The notes under the pieces: model-generated
Database searches by the model: none
Seen by the model: only the letters and a program-made list of their open reading frames with translations
What the model was told of the DNA's origin: nothing
Part shown: positions 35,110 to 53,125 of the stretch, one piece after another
Layout: every line of letters begins with the position of its first letter
How positions within the stretch are numbered: position 1 is the first letter of the stretch
Translations under genes and position numbers: made by a program
Assembly (NCBI GenBank): GCA_902702965.1
Contig: CACRXP010000038.1
Span: 1,312,823-1,376,822 of the forward strand
Source of the DNA: Spirometra erinaceieuropaei
Taxonomy: Eukaryota > Platyhelminthes > Cestoda > Diphyllobothriidea > Diphyllobothriidae
Direction: 5' to 3'
DNA: 64,000 nucleotides

Positions 35110-35110
35110 G
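32755..35110 (+). pseudogene. LINE family 2, internally deleted copy with (ATT)n tail
   Basis: The endonuclease domain remains: VALSNESSLLVGCAYRPLNE, LVAGDFNIIEVCW, ILDLIFRRG and LGASDHDIVGF. It has an in-frame TGA at 33091 and a TAG at 33364. It then jumps over the RT fingers to FRPINTLPAV, HGFPKTRSCDTYQLSFFGY and VYFDFTKAFDRADH. A frameshift near 33870 precedes the catalytic block CVDDLKVAYGYK, where FADD has become CVDD. The tail (FNMYVRPDLEYC, HRHLSYEERCGLTGL) matches the 24170 copy. It ends in a long (ATT)n tract at about 35059-35109. It is defective. Confidence 0.85.
35058..35109. repeat. (TTA)n microsatellite, LINE 3' tail
   Basis: About 17 uninterrupted TTA/ATT units directly follow 'gcatgtaaactggcattaaa', the conserved 3' end of LINE family 2. 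It is therefore the element's tail rather than an independent microsatellite. Confidence 0.9.
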
Positions 35111-35743
35111 TATGTTGACCGCGCATATTTCCGGGAACTGGTGAGTTTGGAAGCAACATCTCTTTGTTTATCATAAAGGAAAATTCGCGCAGTCCCTGAA
35201 GAAAAGTCCTTTATCGTTCCAAAGACGAGTCTGAATTACAGCTTGCAGATCACGATCTTTCTGTATTTGATCGCTGTCATCAAACTACTACACTCCGTTG
35301 CGAAATCGAAGTTAAAAAAAAACACGAAAACATACGAAAAGCTTGACAGGTGAACTTATGGTTACTTCAGCTAGTTCTAAACCGGCCGTACAACATTTCA
35401 CAGGGTGCACGAATCATCGTACAAGATAGTCAAAATATTCAACAAACTATAGGTTAACGACGGCACAGCCAACGTGAAAAAGTGTAATGTCGTGAATTAT
35501 TTAACTTACCTTTGCTGCACGCTTAAAAGTCATTTAAGGTAGCATGTCGGGGTAGATGATCCAAACAACCATATTTTTTAGTATCAGTTTTTCATTTCCA
35601 TATAAAATTATGCACCCTTTGCTGACTTTTAATCAGTTAGTTCCATTTCAAGGTCATTCTTTAGATATCGGAGGGTCGGTCAAAGTGCTCGCTTTCGTAA
35701 TCCGTCTCGATATCTGTGGCCCCACTGCATTTTCGGAGAAAAA
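35111..35743. promoter_or_regulatory. Upstream region of the LDH gene
   Basis: 632 bp between a LINE tail and the LDH start codon. I see no clear TATA box in a fixed position. A poly-A run (gttaaaaaaaaacacg) lies near 35312. The promoter or 5' UTR should lie here, but no specific element can be defended. Confidence 0.3.
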
Positions 35744-42100
<6,357 letters not shown>

Positions 42101-42999
42101 ACGGGGCCCTCTGTCGTCCATCCATGGTAGAAGGTGCTGTCTCAACTTATTGTCCCTCCGCCTAATTATGACAATTGCCCAAGGCATCTCCGTACCTGAT
42201 ATTCAAAAGCTTCGCCATTCTGTGCTTCGCTGCATGCATCTATAATGATCTTCACAAATATATCCACACTGTACCCAACGGATGGCATTGCCTCGGTTAC
42301 TCTCTCCACTCCCTCACCTGCGGAGCCACAGTTCATGTTTTCAACGTTGAAAACATCTCGTATCTGGTCTTACCGAAGGAGACGAACTTATGACTTGCCC
42401 CCGTTAGACAACAGCCACAACTGTCATCAACATTAGCGATGCTTAGGTTGCGGGCTGGTGGACAGCGATCACAAGCGGCGCGCACGTGGGTGAAGGCTCG
42501 GGGTACGTAAGATGTTAGGAGAAAAAGAAGAGGGCGGCAGAGCGTTACGAAAGATCCCAGATATGTTTCTCGTCGAGGTTGACTTGGCGCTTGGTGATGC
42601 CTGCTCTAGGAAGCCAGAGCGTCTTCACGCCTTCTTGATCATTTCAGTGTCCAGTCAGATTTGCGGCCTCTTATGCTTCCATGCTCAAACACGACTGATG
42701 TAGTAAGCTTTATTTGTAATTCCCAGGACGTCAAGCTTCATGGACAGCGTAGGTGCAAGTACCTGTCAGGCATAAGTTGACATAAGTACGATCAATCTGG
42801 CGATCCGATAGCGCCTGTGTCTGTCGCCCGTGGTGACGACGTGTTGTAAGATGACCTCGGGGTCTCCTTTTGCGTAAAGCAAGCATACTACTCCGATAAC
42901 GTCAGTACGTCTTTCGGTCTGGTCTCTGGCTCCTTTCTGACGCCTGACGGGGTTCCTCATTGAATGTGTAAGTTCAGGACAGGTGTGCCAAATAAGCTA
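42101..42999. other. No gene recognised downstream of LDH
   Basis: It would contain the LDH 3' UTR, but I see no convincing AATAAA close to the stop. 'atggtagaaggtgctg' near 42125 echoes the end of the foldback family. There is nothing else. Confidence 0.4.
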
Positions 43000-44260
43000 T
43001 GAGAGAGAGAGGAAATTCACTTTATTTCGAAATTATAAATTCAAGATTTTCAGCAGCGAATGATTCCATGCACTGTAGACAGAAAGTGAGTTACAGTGCG
43101 TGACCGATCTCATGAAATGTTGGCCACAATTCTGGAATGCGTTTCCGATTAGGAAGGATTACTTAAGTGGGGTCGTTATGCTGATTATCATTCAGCATAA
43201 CCCTACAAAATTTCGAACTCGCCAGGATGTCGGCTTTTGAATGCACTTCTTTTTGACCTCCTGCAGAAACCACACTCGGTAAAAAAGGGCTACCTAAGTA
43301 GCATGCGTTTGTCCTATTGGTTACCTATGGTCTTATAAATTAAAATATATCTTATAGAGAACATGCACAAAAATTTGCTTTCCTTTGCTCATTTGGTAGG
43401 AAATCACCTTGTCTTTATGTTTTATGCCCGAGGAAAGTGTATTTTTTTTGGTTTTAGAAAATTTCTAATTATGAGATTTTTAAGACCGCGCGATGTCCAT
43501 GCATGCAAGACCTCACATCTCCGTTTGCTAATGCTCCTCATTAAATGTACAACACAGTCCGGATCCATTGCAAAATTTCATGAACTCTATGTGGTATCTT
43601 CTTAAAGGCATAGAGGAATATATGATTTTCCTTACGCGGAATGCAGGCATCTTGTTTGTAATTGATTAGTCAAGGGCCGAAAAGTTTTACGCAGAAAGGA
43701 ACGACTATCATGGGGACGGTTCGAGTCTTAGTTTCTGTATTTGTGTCTCTTCACGCGTACGATAGCGCGCCAGGAATGGCAGTACTGGATGTTTGTATGC
43801 CGATGTACGACAAGCGGTAAGTCGAGTGCTACGGCGCATGGGGCGGGAAGACTTCGCGGAGATTAGTTCAGAATGCAGGGGGTGGGCAACGTCATCCAGA
43901 ATTCTATTAGCAAATTGCTTGACCGTTTTGAAATGTCGTAGGATAGTATTGGATAAAAAGAGATAAGAAACACCGGCAGCAGACGAGGGCATTCGGAGGA
44001 CTCGCTTTAAAATTAACAGATCGTTTCTGAACACGTCAGTAAAAATGATAGAAGAGCAATAAGGAATAAGAGGAAGAATGTAGGCACCTATGTGTGTGAT
44101 AGGAAGGTAAACGAAGGTAAAGAAGTTTACGAACTGTAGTGAAAAGGGACTCAATATGGAGAGAAAATGAAAGATTTAATGAAAAAGTAACGCCAAGCTA
44201 CCTTAAAGAGGATACCTCGTTGGGAAGGATTCGGAACAAGGAGAGGACAGCAGCCGCATT
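43000..44260 (-). pseudogene. LINE family 3 copy, interrupted by a Tc1-type MITE
   Basis: The minus-strand 3' UTR ('tcactttatttcgaaat' region, 43000-43092) and the resumed UTR from about 43660 flank a MITE. The coding tail (44154-43708) reads LILKRVLRMPSSAAGVSYLF, FANRILDDVAHPLHSELISA, SRPMRRSTRLTACRTSAY and FLARYRTREE. The same motifs occur at 58770-59080 and 46610-46370. The match stops near 44260, so the RT core is missing. Confidence 0.8.
43094..43655. mobile_element. MITE family A, copy with one good end, inside LINE 3
   Basis: The left end is CAGTGCGTGACCGATCTCAT preceded by TA at 43092-43093. It then follows the family A copy at 6572 ('ctggaatgcgtttccgatta', 'acctaagtagcatgcg') with few differences. 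The matching right terminus is missing, and LINE UTR sequence resumes near 43660. It is a 3'-truncated MITE. Confidence 0.75.
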
Positions 44261-45794
44261 ACTGGAAATCGTGCGAAGAGGAGTTCTGTCGCATATTTTG
44301 CGAGCCCCAGGTTGGCTGCTTTTGTGGTTGGAGTGGTCTCGTCACCACAACCCTTTCTACAGACGTTTGTTACGAAGTCCTCACTAGCCTCCTGTTGCAC
44401 GGTCATATCTGGAGGCGGAGACTGTCGTCTGGGACCTCGCGATAAGTAGATTTCATGCATGACAGGACGGTATTCGGTGCCTCTTGCTTCCGGCAGCTCA
44501 GGCGTCTGTGTAGCGCAACCAGTTTTCGGGTGACGTCTTCTATTGATCACTGTAAGACTTGTTCGGCGAGCGAGGAGCCCTGACACTAACGAGGCTATTC
44601 ATGCTCACCTAATCCGTCAGGGCAGGGGTGGTTAATTCTCAAATCCTTCTGTTGTGGCATATCAACAGAATCCTCTGAAATTAGTTATTCTCTCTTGGCA
44701 AGGTGTAGTTACGATTTTCACGGCAATATCTTTAGACATTGTGGAAAACAGCGTGATAAAATCAAGGAGAACGAACTCACGTCAAGGCCCCTTTGTCTAG
44801 TGTACACTACGGCGAGAGCCGTCTTTAAGATGCCTGTAATTGGGATGTGTCGACTATATCATGCAATTGGGCCTTTGCCGGCCGTAGTGTGTCATTCAAG
44901 GGTAGCGCTAAGACGAGAAAAGAAATAAATTGAAGTGATTTCCCTGACAATCAACTAAGTAGAAACGGCGCTCCCAGGATAATGGGCTAGAACAGATGAG
45001 AGTCGGCAAGCATTTAGTGCATCGATAAAATATAACCGACTAGTTCTAAACCTCAATAGAAGGGAGGGGCGATGATTGTGAGGTAATCAGTCGCATTGGC
45101 CGCGTAAGCGTTTCGAACCGCAAACAGGCAGTTGTAGGCAGAAAAACGTGAAAATAACCACTTAGGCGACAAGTTAGTTTCTCACTATTTTACCTGAAAA
45201 CTACACTTGCGTGTGATGCCTGCGGAATGAATTTATACGCGACCTTGAGAGGAAGTTTACTAACTCGGATGCTGCTTTCGTTATTTTTCGAAAATACTAA
45301 AAGTCCAAGCATGGAGAATGTGATTTGTAGTTGTGGGTTAAAATGGGACATTACCCAGGTTTTTGACATCAAGAATGCTATTTGTTTACTTGCAAACACG
45401 AGCCATCCTACCATGGACGAGTTCTCGTATTTAACGGGGACAGCTTGTCGAATTTGCAGCGCATGAAGTGACGGGTCCAGTATCTAGTACAGGCGCCTTC
45501 ACATAGGCGAGGTTTGCCCTACAATAACAGCAAAACTGCCGTTTGGCCCTGAAACAGACTCGCTTTACGGGCCAGTGTGAAGGCAATATCGAGTAATCCG
45601 CACGTAACCAGAGATCGCAGGCGTTTTTCGGCTGCGGTCTATTATCTTCAAGTTAGCCCCAAAATCATCCCTCTGGTTGTCCTTAAAATATGTTTGACAA
45701 CACTCCTTATCCGTGGAGGACATAGCATTCAGCAGTGTGAGCATTTGTGAAGCTTTCGTAAAGCGGATGGAAGAGGTATTTTGGGAAATCATAT
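44261..45794. other. No gene recognised
   Basis: A minus-strand frame 44586-44203 and several shorter ones give no recognisable protein. No repeat family is assigned before the SINE foldback at 45795. Confidence 0.4.
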
Positions 45795-46169
45795 TCAGAG
45801 ATACTTTGGCAGGTTTTGAATAATTCATATTGATCCAACTTTGAGATACTCAGCGCCACGGTGAGATTCGAAACCGCTACAGCAGGGGTAAGGTTTTAGT
45901 ACACCCACCGCTCTACCCACCTGGGCTACGAGGCCCCACCGGGAGACGTGAATTCAACCACGGCAGTCAGCCTACTATATCAGATTTGGTGTATTCCAGA
46001 CGTTGCAGTAGGTTGGGCGGGTAACATGACCCCAATATGCCTAAACTCACGTCGTCGGTGGGGCCTCGTAGCTCAGGTGGCGAGGGCGTTGGCTGTAATA
46101 AGGCCTTTCCCTTGTGGTCATTGGTTCGAATCCCACCGAGGCGTCGAGTTTTTCACAGTTGGATCAATA
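45795..46169 (-). mobile_element. Head-to-head tRNA-SINE foldback element, copy 1 (11-bp target duplication)
   Basis: The left part (45805-45935) is a minus-strand SINE: tail 'ttggcaggttttgaataatt', 'gatccaac', B box complement, then head 'gctacgaggccccacc'. The right part (46058-46169) is a plus-strand SINE head, GGGGCCTCGTAGCTCAGGTG, with B box TTGGTTCGAATCCCACCGAG, ending at 'gttggatcaata'. The two are inverted around a partly palindromic spacer ('gacgtga'...'tcacgtc', 'agcctact'...'agtaggtt'). GGAAATCATAT flanks it at 45784-45794 and 46170-46180. Only the minus copy has the long 3' tail. The tRNA-like arms do not pair well enough for a real tRNA. Confidence 0.8.
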
Positions 46170-46239
46170 GGAAATCATATCGTAAAGGGTAGCATACTCT
46201 GGTACTCGTCTAGGAGACAATGCTTGTGATCTTCGAGAG

Positions 46240-48450
46240 AAAGAGAGAGAGAGAGTTGGAAATTTTAATACAAAAGAAACGATTATTATGGGGACAGTTC
46301 AAGTCTTGGCTTCTGTATTTTTGTCTCTTCACACGTACGATAGCACGCTAGGAATGGCAACACAGAAGCTAGAAACCCGATGTGCGACAATAGGTAAGTC
46401 GGAGGCCGCGGCGCATCGGGAGGAAAGGCTTCGCAGAAATAAGATCAGAATGTGAGGCATGGGCAACATCATCTAGAATTCGACCAGCAAATTGCTTGAC
46501 CGAATTGAAATGTTGCTGTAGGATAATATTGAATAAAAATAGATAAGAAACACCGGCAGCAGAAGAGGACAGTCGGAGGACTCGCCTTAAAACTAAAAGA
46601 TCTTTTTTGTGCAAAGCAGGAAAAATGACTGGAAAGCGATAAAGTATAAGAGAAAGGATGCAGGCACCTATGAATCGCCGGACTAAGGGTTGAGCTGTGT
46701 GATAGGAAGTTAACCGACGAATGCAGTAAAGAAGTTTACGAACTTAAGTGAACAAGAACTCAGTACGGATAGAAAATGAGAGATTTGATGACAAAGTAAC
46801 GCCAAGATACTTGACAGAGGATACCTCGTTGGAAAGGATGTAAGAGGATTCAGGACTAGGAGAGAGCCGCAGTCGGAAAATACACCGAACTGATTTTTGG
46901 TTGTTCATTAGGAGACGATTTTCCTCCGACCATACTAGGACATGTTTTAGGCCATCCTTTAGAGACTGGAGGTGTGTCTGACTCTTAGAGGGTGTCCAAC
47001 AACCACATCATCAGCATACTTAACCAAAAGACAATCTTTAGGGATCTTCGATCGTCGGTGTGGAGGGAGAAGGGGTGAGGGGATAGAATGGAACCTTAAA
47101 GAACTCCGCACTCATTGAGAAGGACCATAGGTTTCTGCTTGCCAGATTGGACAAAGTGAGTGAGGGAAGTAAAATAATCGCTAAGCCAAGAGACGACCCA
47201 GTCTGCAGAGCCGCACGCGGATGATTTGGTAGGGAGAAGAGGGCGCGGGACGGCATTGACGGCGGAGGAGCAGTGAAGAAAAGCACATGCGCAGTCGCGG
47301 CAACCCTTATTTTTTAGAGCAGAGTGGACCACAAGGGCAACAGCATCTAAAGTACTTCGTTTGGCTTTGTATGCAAATGATAAAGGGCGGAAAAAACTGG
47401 AAGAAAAAGACTTTATAATATCCAGGGCAACTCTTTCAGCAAGCAATCAAACAAAAATATTTAGGACCAAAATTAGCGGGGTTTTAGGGATGGAATTGAT
47501 TCTAGCTGTACGCCAGGCGTCGAAAATCTTGGACTCCATGAAAGGCATGTGTATACGGTGCGTTAAAATAGGGGCTATCTGAGTAAAACAAGATTTAAGG
47601 AAAAAAAGGCGAGATACCATCCGGTCCGGCAGCTGTTGATCCACGGACCTTGTTAAGGTACTTCTCTACTGTTGCCACAGACAAGGGTTGGAAGGCGCAT
47701 GGTGATAGGGGAATGTCACCTGTGGAAAGATGGGAATCATTATGATGAAAGATAAAATTTCTATTTAAGGAGTCTAAATCAGCATCCACAGGTACCAGTG
47801 TGTTGCGATGGCTAGTGAGACGCTTAATATTCTTCCAGATTTTAGCAGAGGAAGGGGAAAGAGGGGAGGAAGAAGAGGTAAAAAGTTGACTAACAAATAG
47901 GTCATTTAGCCTGGCAATCTCCGTTTTTTATTACGATGGTAGCGTCCGTAAGGCTGTCACGTAAGCCTAGCCTGCAAAGGACTTCTTTTTTCCTCTTAAA
48001 ACTTTCAGATAGCGAGAAGAAATTATATCCGGCCGTATCATTAGGGTATCAAGAGGACAGCAAATATCAAAAATTTTATTTAAAAACGCTGTAAGGTTGG
48101 AAGAACATGATTCAACTTTCGATTGTTTAAGGAAAGCGAGGATAGTATAGGATATGCAGGTCTGTTGCCAACCCTTACCTTCATCTCAAGTTTGGCTTAC
48201 AATGCACGTTAAGAGGTGGAATAGATTTTCGGAGGATATAATACAGTAGAATGACCTGAATCTGATAATGGAGACCTATTTTTAACGTACAAATAGCTTG
48301 CTGTGTTTGGTGAGAATGTGATATCAGCGCGAGTATTGAAGGAGACAAGATCAGCAAAGCCTAATAGTGTGAGGGGACGTAAATTCACTCTCCTAAAGTC
48401 ACCGCATTAGAGAATAAGATATTTGCAGGACAATATAGCAAAGTTTTGTG
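46240..48450 (-). pseudogene. LINE family 3, near full-length minus copy
   Basis: The minus strand from 48450 to 46240 covers the same order as the plus copy at 56870-59240. It has an endonuclease end (the 'gtgattt...gcgtgaatttacgtcc' match at 48400-48360) and a linker at 48050-47830. The RT has STAGSTAAGPDGISPFFP-like text around 47610-47650, AWRTARINSIPKTPLI, LAERVALDIIKSFSSSF, and YKAKRSTLDAVALVVHSALK. The catalytic region is near 47030-46990. The tail VLRLSSSAAGVSYLFLFNII and FAGRILDDVAHASHSDLISA lies at 46610-46370. A (GA)n tract at 46235-46255 marks the 3' end. There are multiple frameshifts. Confidence 0.8.
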
Positions 48451-49714
48451 ATCCGATTTTAACAACGATGACGACTGTTCGCTGGTTGTTTCCGACGATG
48501 TCCAGTGTGCGTCCCACAGGAAGTCGGACGTGGGGACGAGCATATGCGTGTGAATTGGTTTAATAGTGGACTTTCAACCCATCTACCGCACACTCTCCTT
48601 GACCCACTCGACCCCGGTACCAAAGCAGCTGAACGAGTCGGAGGCGAGATTGAGCGCATCGACTGACAAAGTTAAACGGCCGGTTTGCACGTCACGCACG
48701 ACCTGGCTCCCCGCACAAGACACCAGGTTTTCACACAAAAGGGGTACTCAGCTTGGATCCCAAATGTGTGATAGCGCCATTTAGCCTGACTTTCAGTTCA
48801 CTGGTTGGACACTCCACACAAAAGCACACACAGTACTAACTGCGAGGCTTGGGCTGTACCGTCAGCTAGCAACTTCCTGAGCCACGACGTTTAGAGCGTC
48901 AGATTAGGGTAACGATAGAGTGTAGAACCCCCAACTAGATGGCAACCCCAAAAAATTACCCCAAACTTCAATGTGACTGGAAATATCACTTATTATTCAC
49001 CATTCCAATGGTTTGAAATTTCCTTCCCTTTCTGACTAAATTTAAACTTACCAGCGGCGCTTTATTCAAGCTCCCTTATTTTTTGAAAATTACTTTTTGT
49101 TTATTTTCAAATTATCGCGCCCACTTTCAGTGCCAAGTGACAGCATACGACAAGACTTTCGGCAGAGATTTGCCTATGTTCTGTGTCTTCTTGCTCTTCA
49201 TCCTGTGTGCTGTCCCACGCATAAAACCTCCCTCTACCACTATTCGACCCCACTCTCATTTCCTTCGTCCAACAGTCGACTGTCCGAGCCAGTCAATCAA
49301 CTGACGCGTGGATTGGAAGCAGTGGCTAACAGAGCTAAAACAACTCGTCTGAGCGTTTCGATTCTATCAATGCCAACTTTACATCTCATGGAGACCTCAG
49401 TTAGACTCATGTCCCTTACTACGCAGAGACCTAATTCACCATCGAACATGTCAGCTTTCTCCGGCACTGTCAAACCAAGAGGGTTCGGCAACGACCTTAC
49501 AGTGTAAAAATATTACTGTTTTTTATGAGTCGCGAAGATCCCCAAGGAAGAATTCAGAAGACCCATTGACGAGCATACGCACGGGTTCATAAACCTGTCG
49601 GCTTCCGATCGGATGTGTTAACTATGGTAGATGGCGCTCAGCGATTGCGCCGGGGGCCTAATTGAGGCCTTGATCGATCTGGAGTCTCGCAGGCTGTTAC
49701 ACAGCGACTTTTAA
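48451..49714. other. No gene recognised
   Basis: There are open frames on both strands (48566-48784, 49097-49507) without recognisable domains. 'atggtagatggcgctcagcg' at 49625 is a solo end of the foldback family of 12805. Confidence 0.4.
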
Positions 49715-49716
49715 TA

Positions 49717-50643
49717 CAGTAGGTGGGCTAATTCATGAAATGTTAACCGAAATTCCGAAATGCGTTTTCGTTCCGAAAAGATCGAATGAGTAGGGTTATA
49801 AAGTTAATCATCATGTGGCATAATTATATAATAATTCAGTTATCTCAGAATGCCGGCTTTCGAACGAATATCTTTCCGGCTGCATGCAAAAACTACACCC
49901 TTTAAAAAATGACTACTTATGTAGCAAGCAATTTTTTCATTGATTTTCGATGACCTTAAAAATTCAATTATGTCCCATGCAAAGCATGATAAAAATATTC
50001 ATTCTTTCACTCTTTTGGTAGAAAACGGCGTTTTCTTCTAATTTTATGCTCGAAGGAAGGGTATACTTTGGTTTTTAAAAAATTTTCCAATTCCCGAATA
50101 ATTTTGAACCCGACCTGCCGTTACACTTGCATTCAGGGTTTTCAAACTACAAACCGTATATTTTTCGCGTACAGAAAATCATACATTTCTCTACGTTATA
50201 AAGAGGAGACCATATGGGGTTCATAAAATTAGGCAGTGGATTTGAGCCACATTGTTAACTGCACAAGTCACATTGGTAAATGCAGAGACAAGACGTTTTA
50301 TGAAGAGCCATTTTACGGTATTAAAAAAATCTCAAAATTAGAAACTTCTTAAAAACCGAATTATACACTTCCTTCGAGCATAAAATTAGAAGAAAACGCC
50401 GTTTTCTACCGAATGAGCAAGAGAGTGGACATTTCTATGCATGTTTTCCATGAAAAATGGAATATTAAAGGGCGTTGAAAATCAGCGAGAAAAATGCATT
50501 CTACTTAAGTAGTCATTTTTTCAAAGGGTGTAGTTTTTGCATGCAGACGGAACGACATTCATTCGAAAGCCGGCATTCTGAGATAACTGAATTATTATAG
50601 AATTATGCTACAGGATGACTAATTTTACAACACTACATAATTC
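49717..50643. mobile_element. Foldback MITE, family B, copy 3 (right end lost)
   Basis: TA at 49715-49716 is followed by CAGTAGGTGGGCTAATTCAT. The arms mirror each other through 'gaatgccggctttcgaac' / 'ttcgaaagccggcattctg' and the central 'gagaccatatgggg' block. The match stops near 'acactacataattcag' at 50643, so the last ~80 bp of the right arm is gone. Confidence 0.8.
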
Positions 50644-51739
50644 AGGGTCTGTCTATAACTTAGATCGCGCGACGGGAGTTTTTAACTTATAATTGTTTGC
50701 ACCAGTTGAAATTAAGGCACACGTATATCGCTAACTTTCTGTGGTTGCGACTGTAGTTAACTGATATAATTAAGTTGAACATGCGCTAAGTGCCGTAAAA
50801 AATTGCAAGATGTAAGTGGTTAGTTACTACTTCACTTCACTACAGGGGAGGGGGTTGAATACTATCTCAAATGTCTCAAGGCTTTTAGGAGGCCAAATTA
50901 CTCGAGACTGTGTGAAGCACGTCAGTGGTGCGGCTGGGCCTTATAAATGGCACCAACAACATACTCACAGGTATATCTTTTTAAATGTCCTGCTCAACTC
51001 TCAGCGCCTCATCTATCGGTTAGTCGCAGAGCATCAGAAGCTGTTTTTGAAGTCAGTCGAAATAACTCAGCCAATCCTTGGGACGGGCGCCTATTGTTCG
51101 GACAAGAAAATTAGATTAGCGAGGTGGGAGGCACTTTTATCTAGAACAGCGGTAGTCATCTCTCTGTGCGCATTAGAGTTACGAGCATTCAGATGAGCCC
51201 GGCTTCTGGTGATGGGAGTTTCCAAATACGGATGCAGTGTTCCAGCGCAAAATAACAATACTGCGAAATGAAATTGCCTGTATTGTTGATGTGATTAAAG
51301 AATAGGTTTGACATAATCGGACGATATACAGATTTTTGGGGTACTCAGAGTTGCGAGGAATAGGAGTAGAGGCTGATGGAGTGCAACTGCAGTGGAGTTG
51401 GATTCGGGTTTTGTGGAAAGTATTTTACAAAAATGTGGGTCAGCACTTTCTGCTCTTCGTCCCCCACATAATTCACCAGAGCAGATCCCTGGAATCCACG
51501 AACTGCCCTAAGTCGTTGCCCTAGTCTATCCCCAGCAACTCCCTATATGGCTGGCCGTAGCACTCCACGCAGAAATGAACATAAACAAGCCAATACAGGC
51601 TGTCAATTTTATGCCCAAAAGAAAGCACGCGCGTGTGTGCGGAGTGTACCTCGGCTACGTGTCCATTGCAGTCAGAGCGGAAAGTGTCCTTCCTAATAAT
51701 TTATACTCCAGTGAAGATAACGCATTCTAGAGCTAATAA
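50644..51739. other. No gene recognised
   Basis: A 126-codon frame at 50816-51196 shows no family features on either strand. No repeat is identified. Confidence 0.4.
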
Positions 51740-52095
51740 ATTTTTTGGCAGATTTTGAATAATTCATGTTGACCCAACTGGGAAAAACTCGGCGTCGCGG
51801 TGGGATTCGAATTCATGACAGCAAGGGGAAGGCCTTAGCACAGACAACGTCCTAGCCACCTGAGATATGAGGCCCCACCGGAAGACGTGAGTTCAATCAC
51901 ATTGGGGGCAAGTTATCCGCCCAGCCTACTGCAACGTCTGGAATGCATCAAATCTGATACACTAAACTAACTGCCCAAGCAGGATTGCGTAAGTTATCCA
52001 TCTAGGATCCACCAAATGACTACCAGACTCACATAATTCATAAATGTTTTTGGGTCAGAACCCCACCGAAGCGCCGGGTTTTGCACAGCCGGGTC
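51740..52095 (-). mobile_element. Head-to-head tRNA-SINE foldback element, copy 2
   Basis: The left side carries the full tail and body on the minus strand ('ttttggcagattttgaataa', 'gttgacccaactgggaaaaa', 'gtgggattcg', head 'gaggccccaccgg'). The spacer includes 'gcctactgcaacgtctggaa'. The right side (52035-52095) is the plus-strand partner, reduced to 'gggtcagaaccccaccgaag' and 'cgccgggttttgcacagccg' and ending at 'gggtcaa'. The order is the same as copy 1: full tail on one side, partner cut at the same GGGTCAA point. No clear target duplication. Confidence 0.75.
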
Positions 52096-52434
52096 AAAAT
52101 GAAACATCGTAGAACGTCAACAGTTTTTGGTCCGCTCACCATCATAGGCGTTCGGCATCTGAGTGGTGTGGAATTTGCCTTTTGTACTATTTTCCCCCCT
52201 TCTCTGATGGACGCGGCTTAATCGAGTGGTCTACGAAAATGTATATCACCTCGAGAACTACGTTGCCATGTTCAAAAAACGAACGGAAAATCTGTTTGCA
52301 TGAGTACGATGTCTGGCTGAGTTGGTTTTATTGCCTTGGAGTTGGACAATTCAGTTCTTCTATTCTTTAGATGGGTGGATATCTTGATAACTCTCCAGTA
52401 GGTTGCCTGCTATTAATCGATTTCTGCATCGTTT
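52096..52434. other. No gene recognised
   Basis: There are short frames only, with no repeat assigned. Confidence 0.4.
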
Positions 52435-52515
52435 CTGCCGCTGTCTCTGATGGTGGGTTCAAGTGAGAATCCGAAACGTCAGGCGAATAAAGCCCTTGTT
52501 CCAGCGATCGCCTCT
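52435..52515 (+). repeat. Penelope-type terminal repeat fragment with hammerhead-like core, copy 4
   Basis: The + strand reads CTGATGG (52447-52453), a GGGTTC/GAATCC stem with loop AAGTGA, then GAAACGTC and 'aggcgaataaagcccttgtt', 'ccagcgatcg'. The last G of the first box differs from the consensus A. Confidence 0.5.
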
Positions 52516-53089
52516 TCTTCTTATCGATTTCTGCATCGTCGTCACCCTTAAGATCGATAATTTTTCTTTTACTGGGTAAGACTGATTTATGTGGTCCCCT
52601 AAAGACGACATAGGGGCAGGAGTTGACTGCTATACGGGTGGCTTTGAGCCAACTTCCAGCGAAATTAAAGTTAAGTTTAAGGCCAGTATTTAGGTTAGGT
52701 CAAGGATTGTATTTAACGTGCCGAGTAAACGTCTGGCCCTTATTGTTGTCCGTCCGCCAGCTTGCCACTGACGACAAAGAACGCTTTGCCATAGGACACA
52801 TACCACACATAATACATAAGTAGTTCACTAAGAGTGCGACAGGTCAGATGCAGACAGCTGTTTCACGGTCGTTGCCGATCATCAGAACGTCATAGGCCTA
52901 GATTTAGAGTTGACTGTAAGGTAACTCAGGATAAAGTTTAAGGTTAGGACAGGAGCTACTGTTAACTGCATAGTTAACGGCTGGGGTAGGGTTAGGGTCA
53001 AGATTAGGAAAACGGCCAAGGTTATTGTTTAGGATATGAAACGGGAGCATTCAGCCCTTTCTAGAATTATGCGCAGGTCCACCTTCATT

Positions 53090-53090
<1 letters not shown>
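52516..53090. other. No gene; degenerate TTAGGG-like sequence
   Basis: Repeated GTTAG/GTTAGG words between about 52670 and 53035 ('ggggtagggttagggtcaag') form a diffuse G/T-rich region. No coding signal. Confidence 0.45.

Positions 53091-53121
<31 letters not shown>
53091..53121. repeat. Homopolymer T(10)-G(21)
   Basis: Ten T are followed by 21 G, ending 4 bp before the left end of a MITE. Length is likely unreliable in the assembly. Confidence 0.9.
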
Positions 53122-53125
53122 CGTA

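Noticed and set aside
44203..44586. A 127-codon minus-strand frame
   Set aside because: It overlaps the end of a LINE remnant and has no recognisable domain.
46058..46145. A tRNA gene (A box GTAGCTCAGGTGG, B box GGTTCGAATCC)
   Set aside because: The acceptor and anticodon arms do not pair properly, the same sequence recurs as an inverted pair at three loci, and a SINE body and tail follow the tRNA-like part.
50816..51196. A 126-codon plus-strand frame
   Set aside because: No family motif in this or the opposite strand. It has no repeated copy in the window to support it.
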